64,000 nucleotides of DNA from Portulaca oleracea (GCA_029582165.1 CM055872.1:3131582-3195581), one strand, 5' to 3'. Shown: positions 33,604 to 44,483, counted from the stretch's first letter. The notes: a model not told the origin generated them from the letters alone. Program-made: numbers and translations.

Positions 33604-35007
33604 CTACATTGAATTCCATCTGTGTCCATTCATGAGATATTGCTCGAATTTGTCGATGTACTGGTTCTGTAAGTCTTCATCCCCAACAATGGCACTCATT
33701 TTCTTCACCTCTTTTCTGTACACATTTCCAGTTGCTTCATCCTGAAGCATCATTTTCAGTGACTCCACCACCGAGTTTCTTGTGAATGACCCATCTTCGT
33801 TATTTCTCGCTATTTCGATCCCAACGTTCCTACCCGCCATGACTCTTGCATTCAACCCTTGATCGAGCACAAAAGGTAGCATGATCAGTGGCCTTCCGAA
33901 CTGAAGTCCCTCTATGATCGAACCCCAACCGCAGTGAGTCACGAACGCTCCTACTGACCCATGGCTCAGTATCTTGGGCTGAGGAGCCCATTTTGTCAAA
34001 ACCAGTCCACGGTCACGGGTTCGCTCCTCGAACCCGTGTGGGAGCTCTATCGAGCCGCCCGTGGGCTTCCTCCAAGCCCAAATGAAGGGCGACCGAGACA
34101 TCTCCAACCCGAGTGCCAACTCATCGATCTGATCCTGACGTGGCGCCACCTCAGTCCCTAGGGCTACATACACTACTGTTCCATTTCTTTGTTTATCTAG
34201 CCAGTCCTTGATCTTCCTCCACGTGTCGTCTTCTCCTCCTTCGCCTTCGTCTTGCGTAGAGACCGGAAACAACCCAACAGGGATCACGGGCTTCCCGTGG
34301 AGCTTCTCGAGAAGCTGCAGATACTCTGCTTCAAGCTCCACGCAGCTGCGTACAGCGACCAAATCACAGCCCTTGATCGTACAACTGCACCGGATCATAT
34401 CTGAAACACTAGATGCATTCTTCTGCGTAAGGCCTAAAGTCGCCTTAGCTTCGTGGAGACGGAACACAATCTGGTTCGGGAAAGGGATCCACTCGAAAGG
34501 TTTAGTTAGGTTCTCGGGATTAGCCCAAGTAGTCCCTCCATCATTCACCATGTTCAAAGTGGGACCGAAACAGGTCAAGCTCCACGCATTGATAGTCGAA
34601 AAGAAGGCTTTTCGAATGCGGAGTCTATCAGCAATAGGTGGCAACCAAAACGCAGAGAAGTCGTATACGATCCAATCCACTCTAGAAGTGGTTTCCAAAA
34701 AGATTGACATGGGTTGCTCCAAACTGTCATAGGCTTTCTTAAGATACTCAACCTTATCGTAGGGGATGTCCGTGGTGCACTCTGCATTTGTTTCCATGTT
34801 AGAAGACAATCGAAGCGGGATTAGGGTGATGAAAGGGGCTAAGTTTTGAGGGATTTTGGGGAGGCGTTTGAGATTGCTAGGAGTTGAGACAAAGGAGATG
34901 TGATGACCCTTTGAAGCTAAGTGCTTTGAGAGCTCAAGGAAGGGTGTTATGTGACCGAATGCTAGCCATGGAAACATCACTATGTGCAGCTTCTTGCCCT
35001 CCTCCAT
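33604..35007 (-). CDS. UDP-glycosyltransferase, UGT91 family (intact)
   Basis: Cytosolic GT1 enzyme that adds a sugar from UDP-sugar to a small molecule. UGT91 members usually extend an existing sugar on flavonoid or terpenoid glycosides; donor and acceptor here are unknown. Single exon, 467 aa, the family's normal length. N-terminal FPWLAFGHITPFLELSKHLA places the catalytic His at residue 19; the paired Asp is probably D116 (VDWIVYDF). The 44-residue PSPG donor-binding box is complete at 340-383 (WAPQPKILSHG ... THCGWGSIIEGLQFGRPL ... LDQ) and ends in Gln. Upstream QDQIDELALGLEMSRSPFIW is standard. No defects seen. Lies in tandem, same strand, with a broken paralogue starting 1.9 kb upstream. 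Confidence 0.93.
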   Translation of the reverse strand: MEEGKKLHIVMFPWLAFGHITPFLELSKHLASKGHHISFVSTPSNLKRLPKIPQNLAPFITLIPLRLSSNMETNAECTTDIPYDKVEYLKKAYDSLEQPMSIFLETTSRVDWIVYDFSAFWLPPIADRLRIRKAFFSTINAWSLTCFGPTLNMVNDGGTTWANPENLTKPFEWIPFPNQIVFRLHEAKATLGLTQKNASSVSDMIRCSCTIKGCDLVAVRSCVELEAEYLQLLEKLHGKPVIPVGLFPVSTQDEGEGGEDDTWRKIKDWLDKQRNGTVVYVALGTEVAPRQDQIDELALGLEMSRSPFIWAWRKPTGGSIELPHGFEERTRDRGLVLTKWAPQPKILSHGSVGAFVTHCGWGSIIEGLQFGRPLIMLPFVLDQGLNARVMAGRNVGIEIARNNEDGSFTRNSVVESLKMMLQDEATGNVYRKEVKKMSAIVGDEDLQNQYIDKFEQYLMNGHRWNSM

Positions 35008-35149
35008 TGCGCCTTGTAAATTTGATGTGGAGAGAGTAGGGGTAGGAGAGAGTAAGTGAATTTTTGATGGGACAAGTTTTGCCGCTTATGGAGATACCAT
35101 CATAAATTAAAGAGGCCATGCACCAGGTCCAAAGTAGGGCCTTGATCGA

Positions 35150-35370
35150 CTACGTTGTAGGTTAAAATGGTACGAAAAATGGTATGATACGGTATGGTGA
35201 AATAGTGGAAAATATGATGAGAGATAGAATAATATGATAAAATTTAGAAAGTGTGATTGGTATGATAAGTGATGAGAGATAATAAGTGAAAAATTGAGGA
35301 GATTTATTGATAATAATTATGACAAAGTGTGGTGTGATGTGATAAAATATAAAAGAATATTAAGTAATAG
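35150..35370. mobile_element. Degraded family T element upstream of the intact UGT91
   Basis: TACGAAAAATGGTATGATAC, GTGGAAAATATGATGAGAG and TGTGGTGTGATGTGATAAAA follow the family T pattern. No clean ends. It lies 140 bp upstream of the UGT91 start codon, hence in its promoter region. Confidence 0.5.
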
Positions 35371-35569
35371 GGGAAGTTGTTGATTGTGTATATGTCTTAC
35401 CGCCACTTAAAAACTTGGTCAATTTTCCGGTGCATGTGTTGTCAGCTTGCATCGTCATTATCCCAGATGAAGCGTATACTTGGCTTCATTCACATGCATG
35501 TTTTCCAGCACTTTCTGGCATTTTGCTTTAGACTAGACTAGATATGTTTTCCATATTTATGCAAGCACA

Positions 35570-35841
35570 AGGCCCCGCTCTTTTATATGGTCGGATGTGT
35601 GTTAATGGTGGGGTGCGGTGGAATTTGAAAAAAATATGGTGAGTTGTGATGAAAGTTGTGATAAGTGTGATAGGTTAAAAAGAGATAATGTAAAAAGTAG
35701 AGTAGAAAAGTGAGGAGAGAAAAAATTAAAAAGATATATTGGAAATGATTGTGGTGTGGTGTGATGAAGTGTAGTTGAAAATTAAAGAGTGCGGTGCGGT
35801 GTAGTACCGCACTGCAATCTACCACATAAAAGAACGGGCCT
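35570..35841. mobile_element. Family T element, copy with best terminal repeats
   Basis: 272 bp. Left end AGGCCCCGCTCTTTTATATG and right end CATAAAAGAACGGGCCT are inverted with few mismatches. The right part holds GTGCGGTGCGGTGTAGTACC. Interior GTAAAAAGTAGAGTAGAAAA matches copy 1 at 4701. Confidence 0.82.
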
Positions 35842-35876
35842 AAATATGTTGACAATTCTTTTATCATTTTGTTTTT

Positions 35877-36330
35877 GGAAAATTATATTCTAATAATTTC
35901 TATTTTCAGTTTTTGTATGCAATAATTCTTACTTTATCTTTGTATTTTGGTGGAAAAAAAATGTATTTTAGTAGTACTAAATCTAACTCCACATTTTTTT
36001 CTCATTCATGCCTCATATTGTTTTTATTTTTTTCATTCTTGCCCCAGAAAGATTATGAAATGTAGTTACTATAAAGATTTTTAATTACTTTTTGAAAATC
36101 CGAGCAATTTATATAATTTTTTTTAAGGAATAAAAGTGAAAAGATCGTAAAAAAATTAAAAAAAATATCGGACAAACGTTGTAAATTTGTTAAAAATCAT
36201 GGGAAAATGTTATACTAATTTTTAAATCAAAAATACAAATCAAAATATATGATATTTAGAATATACGCTTGTGGTCTCCCAACAGAATATATGGCAATCA
36301 TACAAAATTTTCAAGTTTTGGATTTCAATA
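35877..36330. mobile_element. Long-TIR foldback element, family F, copy 2 (eroded)
   Basis: Left arm AATTATATTCTAATAATTTC and TTTGTATTTTGGTGG matches family F; the right arm (TGGTCTCCCAACAG, ATGGCAATCATACAAAATTT) is recognisable but drifted. Interior ATTCATGCCTCATATTG and GTAGTTACTA-type words match copy 1. Confidence 0.55.
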
Positions 36331-36910
36331 GACGATCACAGTAACTAGGTGGTAGAGTGACTTGGTCTACCACCAAATTATAGTAGTAGGAATTTGCTGG
36401 TCAAATCTCCATGGTTGTCTACTAAAATTCAACAACCCTTAAAATTCGAATTATTGCGGTTCATATTAGAATTTTGGATTGTTCGGCATGTCATGACCTA
36501 ATATTGAGAATATTCAAATCCAAAAATATGCTAGTAATCTAGTATGGCGGTATATATGATTATTGAAGCTATCCCCTAGTAGCATAAAACCACAAATTAT
36601 TTGCAGTGTTATGTTATGTGAACTAACTTGTTCTTTACTTGGTCCTTTCACCATAATATAAATTTTTTGCTGACATATTTATGTGGTTGAGTAGCAGGAG
36701 CGATTCCCATACAGAACAAATAGCAAGCCAAGTATTACAAATGCCGCACATTTGAGATCTGAACCTCCCCATAAAGAAGCACAAAGTAAATCTTGGTAAT
36801 AATAAAGCAGTAAAACTCATGAAACTTGCTCAGGTATAGGCAAATGTAGGACATTATCAGAAGCAAATCTGGTGCTAAAATCAAGATTTGGAACGTTTTC
36901 ACTTGATTCC
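36331..36910. other. Spacer downstream of the broken UGT91, nothing recognised
   Basis: AT-rich with no coding or paired repeats recognised. Includes the presumed old 3' UTR of the pseudogene. Confidence 0.45.
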
Positions 36911-39693
36911 TCATTGCTTCATGCTTCTGAGATATTGATCGAATTTGTCGAATTCTTGGGTGTTTAACCTTTCGTTGGCGAAAATGCAACTCATTTTTTT
37001 CGCCTCTGTTGTGAAGATCTCTGCAGCTTCACCCTTCAGCACCAGTTTCACTGACTCGGCAACCGAGCTTCTAGTGAAGGACCCATCTTGTTCATCCCTT
37101 GGTATTTCGACCCCGACCTTGTTTGCCACCATGAACCTTGTGTTTGTGGCTTGATCCCAGTAGAATGGGAGCATAACTAATGGCCTTCCAAATTGAAGCC
37201 CCTCAACCACAGAACCCCACCCACAATGAGTCAAGAAGGCTCCCACCGAGTCATGGGCTAGGACCCTAGGCTGAGGGACCCACCTGGCCCAAACCAGCCC
37301 TCAACCCTGGGTGCGGTCCTCGAACCCACCCGGGAGCTCGACTGAACTGCCTGCCGGTTTCCTCCAGGCCCATAGGAAGGGCACCTGTAGAGCAGTGGCG
37401 GATCCAGAATTTATGGTTAGTGGTGTCATAAAATTAATTTGCTTTGAAAAAAATTAAAAAATTGAATGTTGTCAAATAAAAATTAAAAAAAAATCCGAAA
37501 TTCGACATTTTAGGTTTTGAACAAAATATTTGAGCCAGGCGCAAAGGCTCAAAAATCAAAATAACCAAAACCTCATGATTGTGTAGCAAGAATCACCGGT
37601 ATGTGGGTCAATTACACTTTTTTCTTGACCGAGGGTCAATTATTTGTTAGAATTGACTACTATCAGCAGTTAAATTCGATCCTAACTGTCCAACTGTTCT
37701 CGAAAATACAGGGAATAGTACTCTGCGAAACCCTAGGAACTCCCTAGCGGCGCCGACGTGAGGGCCTATAGACACCCGACATACATCCAGTGAGGCTTTG
37801 GACGTGGGCTGGAGTTATCCAACGAAATTAGTAGTAGGGTTGGACAAATATCGGCGATAGAAGGTTCACTTACTGACAGGGTAGGGCAACGTATAATTGG
37901 TGCAGCATGGCAGAAGAGTTGGGACTGAGGAAAACTGCGTCAGATGGAAGTGGAGGAAGAAGTTGTGATCGTTGAGGAGGAAATTCCAAGGAAAAATTGG
38001 ATGAGATTGAATTCAGCCTAGTTGGGCACTTGTTAACCCAACAACCTTTTAACTCTGGAGTCCTACATGAAGTGCTCAAGAACATATGGAAACCAACAAA
38101 GGGAGTGGTGATAAAGGAACTGAATTCAAACGTATTTCTTTTCCAATTTTTCTCGGTTATGGACAAAGAGCATGTTTTGAACGCGGGGCCATGGTCCTTT
38201 GATGGAAAGTTGCTGATGGTAAAGGAATGGAAGGATACTAAACAACTGGCGGAGATTGAATTCAAATATGCCAGATTTCGGGTCAAAGCATACGATGTAC
38301 CAACGGTCCGCCAAACTGTGTCATTTGCGAAAATACTAGGGGATAAAGTTGGGATCTTTGTAGGATGTGAGGAGGATATGATGTTTGGGGTAGACAAATC
38401 CCTGGCCTTCAGGGTGGATGTGGACGTATCTCCGCCATTACAAAGAGGACTGATGGTGAAAGTGGATGGGAAGTCACAGGATCAAATTCAAATACTTGAA
38501 GCTATCGGAATTCTGTCACAGCTACGGGAGGATAGGGCACATTCTCAAGGAATGCCACGTTGTTAACCCGGATGCCCCAAGCGAAGACCTCCAATACGAT
38601 AACTGGCTAAAGGCATCCCCATGAAATCGAAAAGAAGGGCTAATGAGAATGAACTGCAGGAGGAGAAGAAGCTTTTCCTAGCCTTTAAGGGCAAGTCAAG
38701 TACCTCGGGGGTATCGGTGTATAGGAGGAGGGCTAAGAAACACGCTTTGACTCCCATCAAAGACAAAATTGCCAGGAGACTTTCGGGCTGGACCGATCGT
38801 CTCATCTTATGGGCGGGAAGAGAAGTGTTGATAAAGGCGGTGGCCCAAGCCATTCCTACCTACACGATGGGCGTCTTGAAGCTCCCAAAAGCAATACGCA
38901 GCTCGATTTAAGGGTTGATAAACAGATATTTGTGGGGAGTAAATATCACCAAACAGAAGATAAACTGGCTAAACGGGAGGCATCTATGTAGGAGGAAGTT
39001 GAATGGAGGCCTAGGTTTTAGGCATATGGAGGTGTTTCACGATGCCCTTCTAGCCAAACATGTATGGAGATTGGCGGCAGAGCAGGAGTCACTAGTAGCC
39101 CCAATCTTGAAAGCCAAAGACATTCTCTCATCACATTTGGGGAATCAGCCCAACTTCATTTGGCGCAACATTTGGGGGGCAAGGTAACTCATCACTGTCG
39201 GCTCAAGATGGTTGGTGGACAATGGGGAATCGATAAAGATTTGGGGGGATAGATGAGTACCGAGGCCATACACATTCAAACCCATAAGTCCACAACACCT
39301 AAACCAAGCGGACGCACGGGTAGTAGATCTGATAGATGGAGAAAGTGGCCAATGGCAGGTCGATAGAGTGCAACAATGGTTCCTGCAATGTGATGCGAAG
39401 TCATTCTGAACATCCCCCTGGCTACATCGAGACCTCCAGACAAGCTAATCTGGCACTATGACACAAGAGGAAAGTTCAGTGTCAGATCGATATATTATTT
39501 GGCAATGGAGATGGAGGGCGAGACGACCGGGGGGGTCAATTATGGAAGGACTGCAACGACTCTAGAATACAATTTGGGACTTGAAAATCCCACCTAGAAT
39601 CACGGTGTTCGGCTGGAAGGTTGGAAACTGAGCTCTAGCAACAAATGGGAACATCGCGAAGAGATTGTCAGACTTCCCCGCGAGATGTCAGAT

Positions 39694-39964
39694 TGTTAGA
39701 GTATAAAACCATTCCTGAGGTTACAACCATCAACTTAAGCTTTTGGTTGAGATGGTTCCACGTGGTATCAGAACCAGACCAATAAATAAGAGGTCTTAGG
39801 TTTGAATCTCAGCACCCCATATTCAAATGCGCAAGGTTAGGGGGCCTTTGCAGCATCCACGCTTCAAGCCCAAAGGGTATTCGCGTGAGGGGGTGTGATA
39901 GAGTATGAAACCATTCATGGGGCTTCAACCATCGGTTTAAGTTTTTGGTTGAGATAGTTCCACA
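39694..39964 (+). mobile_element. Complete TRIM retrotransposon, 271 bp, 5-bp TSD
   Basis: Two 69-bp LTRs (39694-39762 and 39896-39964) begin TGTTAGAGTATAAAACCATT and TGATAGAGTATGAAACCATT. Directly after the first is TGGTATCAGAACC (39763-39775), the primer-binding site for initiator tRNA-Met; directly before the second is the purine-rich GTGAGGGGGTG. The 5-bp duplication CAGAT flanks it exactly (39689-39693, 39965-39969). Removing it and one CAGAT rejoins the LINE frame (RCQI then RSAEEETLEH), which proves insertion into the LINE. Confidence 0.93.
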
Positions 39965-40342
39965 CAGATACGTAGCGCCGAAGAAGAAACTCTGGAACAT
40001 ACCCTCCTGCGCTACCCAGCCGCGGTCGATGTATGGGTCGGGAGTAGAGTAGATGAGGTTCTTTGGACCGAGGAGACTTCGTCAATCATGGAAACGTTCT
40101 TCAGAGCCGCAGAAAAGCCTGAAGGCCATGCCTTTGAGGAGTTCTTGGGAATCTTATGGAAGATCTGGAACTCGCGAAACAGGTACGTGTTTGGGGGAAA
40201 ATGGGGAAATCTGAGAGAAGGAACGACTAGAGTAAGGAGCTTCATCCAAAGCTCCAGGGATCTGAAACAAACAAGTACCCAAAAGGAGGAGAAAGAGCAC
40301 ATCTGGAAGCCGCCGACCGGAGAAGCAATTAAATTAGACTTT

Positions 40343-40669
40343 GGCCCTGTTTGGCAATCAGCTGGTAGCTGATAGCTGATAGCTGTTAATTGTTAGCTTG
40401 TAGATATTAGCTAATGGCTTTTTGGATTAGCGGTTTGACTTTAGCTGTTTGGGTAAGCTGATTGCAGGAAAAGTGTTTGGTAAAGTAACTTTTTGTGAAA
40501 AATTACCTCAAAAAACTTAATCAACTAGCTTTTTGGGTTCAAAAAGCTAATATAAAAAACTACTTACCAAAGACCTCAAAATCAAATAGCTTTTTAACCT
40601 TAATAAAAAAGTTAAAAATTATCAAAAAAGCTAAAAGCTACCCAAAAAGTTGGATAGCCAAACAACTCC
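40343..40669. mobile_element. DNA transposon (MITE) inside the LINE RNase H region
   Basis: Left end GGCCCTGTTTGGCAATC and right end GATAGCCAAACAACTCC are inverted; TTT flanks both sides. The interior has tandem AGCTGATAGCTG-type words. Removing the insert with one TTT restores AAATTAGACTTTGACGC, reading KLDFDA, the start of an RNase H domain. A 3-bp duplication suits PIF/Harbinger elements. Confidence 0.85.
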
Positions 40670-41554
40670 TTTGACGCATGACAGGTGGCAGTGGGAGGGC
40701 GTTTGTGATTAGGGACCACTGGACCAGCTAGGCGGTGTGCTCCTGGCGGGGGTCAGGCAACAAGCTGTATGGACAGATCCGGAGTTGGAAGAGGCCTAAG
40801 CTTGCCTGTTTGGGCTGCAACAAGCACAAGCCCATCTGAATGGGCTGGACCACTTGCAAGTGGAGGGTGTCTGCTTGTCATTGATCTTCAAGCTAAAGGC
40901 AAAAGAAGTACCAGATACTTTTCTTGGTTTTATCATTTTAGATATGATCTAGAGCTGTGTAAGTCTTTTAATAAGGTGACATGGTTGTTTACTAGGAGGT
41001 CTAGCAACAAAACTGCCCACTTTTTAGCACATCTCCAACCTATAGTGGTGGGGGATCGGGTTTGGGAAAACGACGGTCCAGATCGCCTCTACGATCTTGC
41101 ATCGGATGATATGTGTTACTCTTTGAATGAAGAGTTAATATAATAAAGTTTACTGTTTCAAAACAAACAAAAAACAAAAATTGTCTAATTGTTTTAAGAT
41201 AGAAAAGGAAATCAAATTTGTAAAGTGCGTCTAATAAGCACCGACAACCCATGTTGTATGTGAACCTTAATGCAAGTTTAGTATATTCAATAACTCATTT
41301 ATTTGTAAACCCATAATACTCCAAAACTTACAAAAAACTAGAAATTACATTTTATATTTATGTGGGACATTAACTGGGAGCTATATTTATTTCGCTCAAC
41401 AACTTTCACTAACTATCAACATTACCATATCGCCTTTATTCAGCTTGAATTCACCCATTTTAACTATATTTTTAACACAACTTTTTCAGTTTTTATGTAC
41501 ATCTAACTTACTCAGCATATGTTTTTATGATTATAACCGGTGTCAAGTAGTATA

Positions 41555-41946
41555 TTGGACAATGATACAATCTTGGCTCAAGATGGTTAATAATCATCTT
41601 GAATTGTCCATATTTCATATTTTTGTAACTTTTAATGATTTTTTCTCTAATAATTATATATATTTATCAACCATAGGAGTATAATACTTATAGCTAGGTC
41701 AGAAAATATAAATAATAGCCTAATTTTATCAACTATAATAGAAAATGCACATTTATGCATAGTTTTATATTTATGAAAAGATATAACTAAATAAACATTT
41801 TTATATTGTTTATAAGTTGTAATAGCCCTCAAAGTAAGGAAACATACCTTTATAATTATTTAAATATACTTATATTTAATTTTATGAGTGATTTAGGTGA
41901 AATGTAAAAATGTTATTATCCATGTTGCATCAAGATGTTTATCATT
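41555..41946. mobile_element. Family A element, copy 2, inside the UGT91 insertion
   Basis: Left arm ACAATCTTGGCTCAAGATGG then TTAATAATCATCTTG; right arm GCATCAAGATGTTTATCATT. Interior ATTATATATATTTATCA and GCCCTCAAAGTAAGGAAAC match copies at 10328 and 55734. Confidence 0.78.
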
Positions 41947-43170
41947 TTGCTAGTATATTCCCTTTTTTTTCTGTTTTTTCCCCCTCAAAACAAATATTTA
42001 TTTTTGAAAAAAATTCTATCGGTGTTGTTTGACACTATTGAGTATACATTGGATCCGCACCTTGGCCATCTCCAACCCAAGTGCCAGCTCATCGATCTGA
42101 TCCTGGCTCGGTGCTATCTCGCTCCCTAGAGCCACATACAGCACAGACCCACTTATCTGGCGGTCCAGCCAGTCGGCTATGGACCGCCACATGTCATCCT
42201 GGCCGTGTTCTTCATCAGTGGAGACCGGCAACAACCCCACAGGGAAAACACGTTTTTCATAAAGCTTCTCCAGCAGGCTCAGATACTCTGCTTCGAGCTC
42301 CACACAACTACGTAGACACACCACATCGCTGCATTTGATCGAAGTTCCAAGACGGAACGCATCCGTTACACCTGAAGCATTCTTTTGCATGCCGCCGTAC
42401 GTCAACTTCGCCTCATGGAGGCGATACACAATGTTGGTCCGAAATGGGATCCACTCGGGCTGCTTGGTCATGACCTTTGGGCCGGTCCAGTAACTACTAC
42501 TCCCACCATCATCACCAATCAATCTCGATGGTGGACCGGTAGTTGCCATGGTAAACAAATTAACGATTGAAAAATATGCCTTCCGAATGCCAAGTGCATC
42601 GGCAATTGGGGGCACCCAATAACCGTTGAAGTCGTATATGATCCAATCAACCCTTGGGGAAGTTGTCTTGAGGAATTGCGACAAAGGGTTTTGTAAACCG
42701 TCACAAGCCTTCTTTAGGAACTCTACCTTAGCAACGGGCACATCCATAGTAGACTCGGCGTCTAATGGCAAGTTATGATCTTCGATTTGGTCATTTTTTC
42801 TAGGCAATGGGAGGGGGACTAGGGTGATGAAAGGGGCTAATTTTCGAGGGATTTTGGGGAGAAGTCGTTCGACGTTTCGAGGGGTGGAAATGTAGGAGAT
42901 TCGGTGACCCTTTGAGGCCAAGTGTTTCGAGAGCTCGAGGAATGGGATCATGTGCCCAAAGGCTAGCCATGGGAACACTACTATGTGCAAGCTATTGTTC
43001 TCCATCAAAGAAAAGAAGGGAAGAAAAGAGAGAATTGATTTGGATGATTTAATGAGGGTTTATATGGACAATGAAGTGATTGATTGAACGCAATAATGTA
43101 CAAAACTACAAATTAATTCGCTAGTATAATATAGCACGTTTGAGTGTCTGGCCTCCAAATGACCACTATC

Positions 43171-43911
43171 CAGGGGCGGATTTGCACGTGGCTGAGGGGC
43201 GTCGGTGGACACGTCTGACAAAAAAAAAAAATGTGATTCTTTAATATTATTTGAAAGAAATTTTTTTAATTGGAGTAAGTTGACACTGCTAAAAAAGTCC
43301 CAAAAAATATAATAGAGGTGACCAATTTAGCGGCAATCCAAAAATCTTAAAATAATACTCCATTTGTTCCAAATAACTTGTCCAAGTTGACTAATTAGGT
43401 CAAATTTTTAAATTTTGATCATTAATTTTATTTAATTATATGTTGAGTTGTTATACAAGACTACCATTATTAGATTTGTAATGAAATTTTTACCTAAATG
43501 CAATATTATTAGTCTTGCTAAGATAAAATGTGAAATATTAGTGGTCAAAGTGTTGCATCGAAAACTGTGAAATAGTAAACTTGAGTCACTTGACAAATTA
43601 ATTAAGACGGAGGGAGTACCAAATTATTTTTTTTATAAACAAAAAGTGTAAGTTAATGAATTAGGTAATTGGGTATCATCAGTACAAGTTTAAGATATAA
43701 ATATCTAGTTAATGTGAAATTTCAACTTATTTGGTTAGCATATTTATATGATGGTGTGAAATTTTGTTAAGCTTGTGAATATATTATTTAATTTTTATTT
43801 TTATTGTTATTTTTATTTATTTAAATTTTATTTTATTTTTTTAGAAAAAACGTTTATATAATAACAAGTGTATTGGACACCCCTAAAATGATTGTCTGAA
43901 TCAGCCAATTC
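43171..43911. mobile_element. GGGCGGATT-type element upstream of the broken UGT91
   Basis: Left end AGGGGCGGATTTGCACGTGG, right end ACCCCTAAAATGATTG...AATCAGCC give a weak inverted pair (GGCGGATT / GGCTGATT, then AGGGG...GTC). It resembles the GTGGCGGATCC group and hosts a Stowaway copy. Limits uncertain. Confidence 0.4.
43358..43616. mobile_element. Stowaway MITE with TA duplication
   Basis: Left CTCCATTTGTTCCAAATAAC and right AATTAATTAAGACGGAGGGAG; TA at 43356-43357 and 43617-43618. About 259 bp, nested in the preceding element. Confidence 0.87.
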
Positions 43912-43987
43912 CACTAATTGCCAAAGTATAGTACGTTTCACGGAGTGGCTTGGGATTGCTAATTGAATGTGGGAACAAATATCTTAT

Positions 43988-44483
43988 GAAAATTAAATTC
44001 GAATAATCCCTATTTTTATTTTTTATACATCAATAATTCCTATTTTGTTTTTGTATTTTGGTGGTCCAAAAAAATAAAATAAAATTGTATTTTGGTGAGA
44101 CGCCACCGAGTTAAGTGGTGGTGACTCGGTAGTTTGTTAACATATACGGGTGAGAGTGTGTTTGATCAAGAAATTATTATTTTAGTTGTATTCTAGAGAT
44201 CCCATTTAAATTGTTTTTGTATTTTAATAGTCTTGTTGACATATTTTTTGTATTTTGGTGGTCCCATCTCGTTGTTGGTTATGTTATGGTGGTCCGAATT
44301 CTTGGTCAAACACACTCTCATCGGCACTCATTAGCAAACCATCAAATCTCCACCACTTGACTCGGTGACGTCCCACCATATTATAATTTTATTTTCTTTT
44401 GAACCACCAAAATACAAAAACAAAATAAGGATTATTGACATCCAAAAAGTGGAAGTAAGAATTATTAAAATCCAATTTTCCAC
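43988..44483. mobile_element. Long-TIR foldback element, family F, best-preserved copy
   Basis: About 496 bp that is almost one long palindrome: arms of about 200 bp pair from GAAAATTAAATTCGAATAAT / ATTATTAAAATCCAATTTTC inward through GTTTTTGTATTTTGGTGG, CACCGAGTTAAGTGGTGG and GAGAGTGTGTTTGA. Direct repeats TATCTTAT flank it (43980-43987 and 44484-44491), probably the target duplication. Non-coding. Confidence 0.85.

Larger units (their letters stand above)
37907..41160 (+). mobile_element. Broken L1-type LINE (DUF4283 ORF1, RT tail, zf-RVT, RNase H)
   Basis: The ORF1 start is likely at 37907; after a frameshift, 37997-38566 encodes a DUF4283-type gag (KEHVLNAGPWSFDGKLLMVK, YDVPTVRQTVSFAKILGDKV). 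The endonuclease and most of the reverse transcriptase are missing: next comes the RT tail (KIARRLSGWTDRLILWAGRE, VLIKAVAQAIPTYTMGVLKL at 38760-38900), then a zf-RVT zinc-binding region (IWDLKIPPRITVFGWK; FLGILWKIWNSRNRYVFGG) and an RNase H domain from about 40320 (IKLDF...; KVTWLFTRRSSNKTAHFLAH to 41143). An A-rich end is near 41160. Interrupted at 39694 and 40343 by other elements; many stops. Confidence 0.85.
37387..42056. mobile_element. 4.67-kb composite insertion in UGT91 with GTGGCGGATCCA-type ends
   Basis: The left end contains AGTGGCGGATCCAGAATT; the right end reads ATTGGATCCGCAC, an inverted partner (GTGCGGATCCAAT). Words near both ends also pair (GTGGTGTCATAAAATTAATT against AATAGTGTCAAACAACACC). 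I read this as a DNA element of the GTGGCGGATCC group that gained a LINE, a family-A element, and inside the LINE a TRIM and another DNA element. The related short copy at 56332-56544 has a clear 10-bp duplication. The exact limits here are uncertain by a few bases. Confidence 0.65.
36911..43008 (-). pseudogene. UGT91 paralogue split by a 4.67-kb insertion
   Basis: The 5' half (43008-42063, from MMENNSLHIVVFPWLAFGHM to LALGLEMAKV) and the 3' half (37386-36911, from PFLWAWRKPAG to the natural stop) together make a full UGT91, but 4,670 bp lie between them. The 5' half now runs 13 codons into the insert and stops at 42016, giving a 330-residue protein without the PSPG box. The 3' half also has a TGA at 37303-37301, in place of the arginine of DRG in the intact neighbour. 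A short direct repeat GCACCT sits at both junctions (37381-37386 and 42057-42062). Apart from these two lesions the reading frame is open, so the loss is probably recent on an evolutionary scale. Confidence 0.92.

Noticed and set aside
34208..34732. 174-codon plus-strand ORF across the intact UGT91
   Set aside because: Antisense shadow of a real gene.
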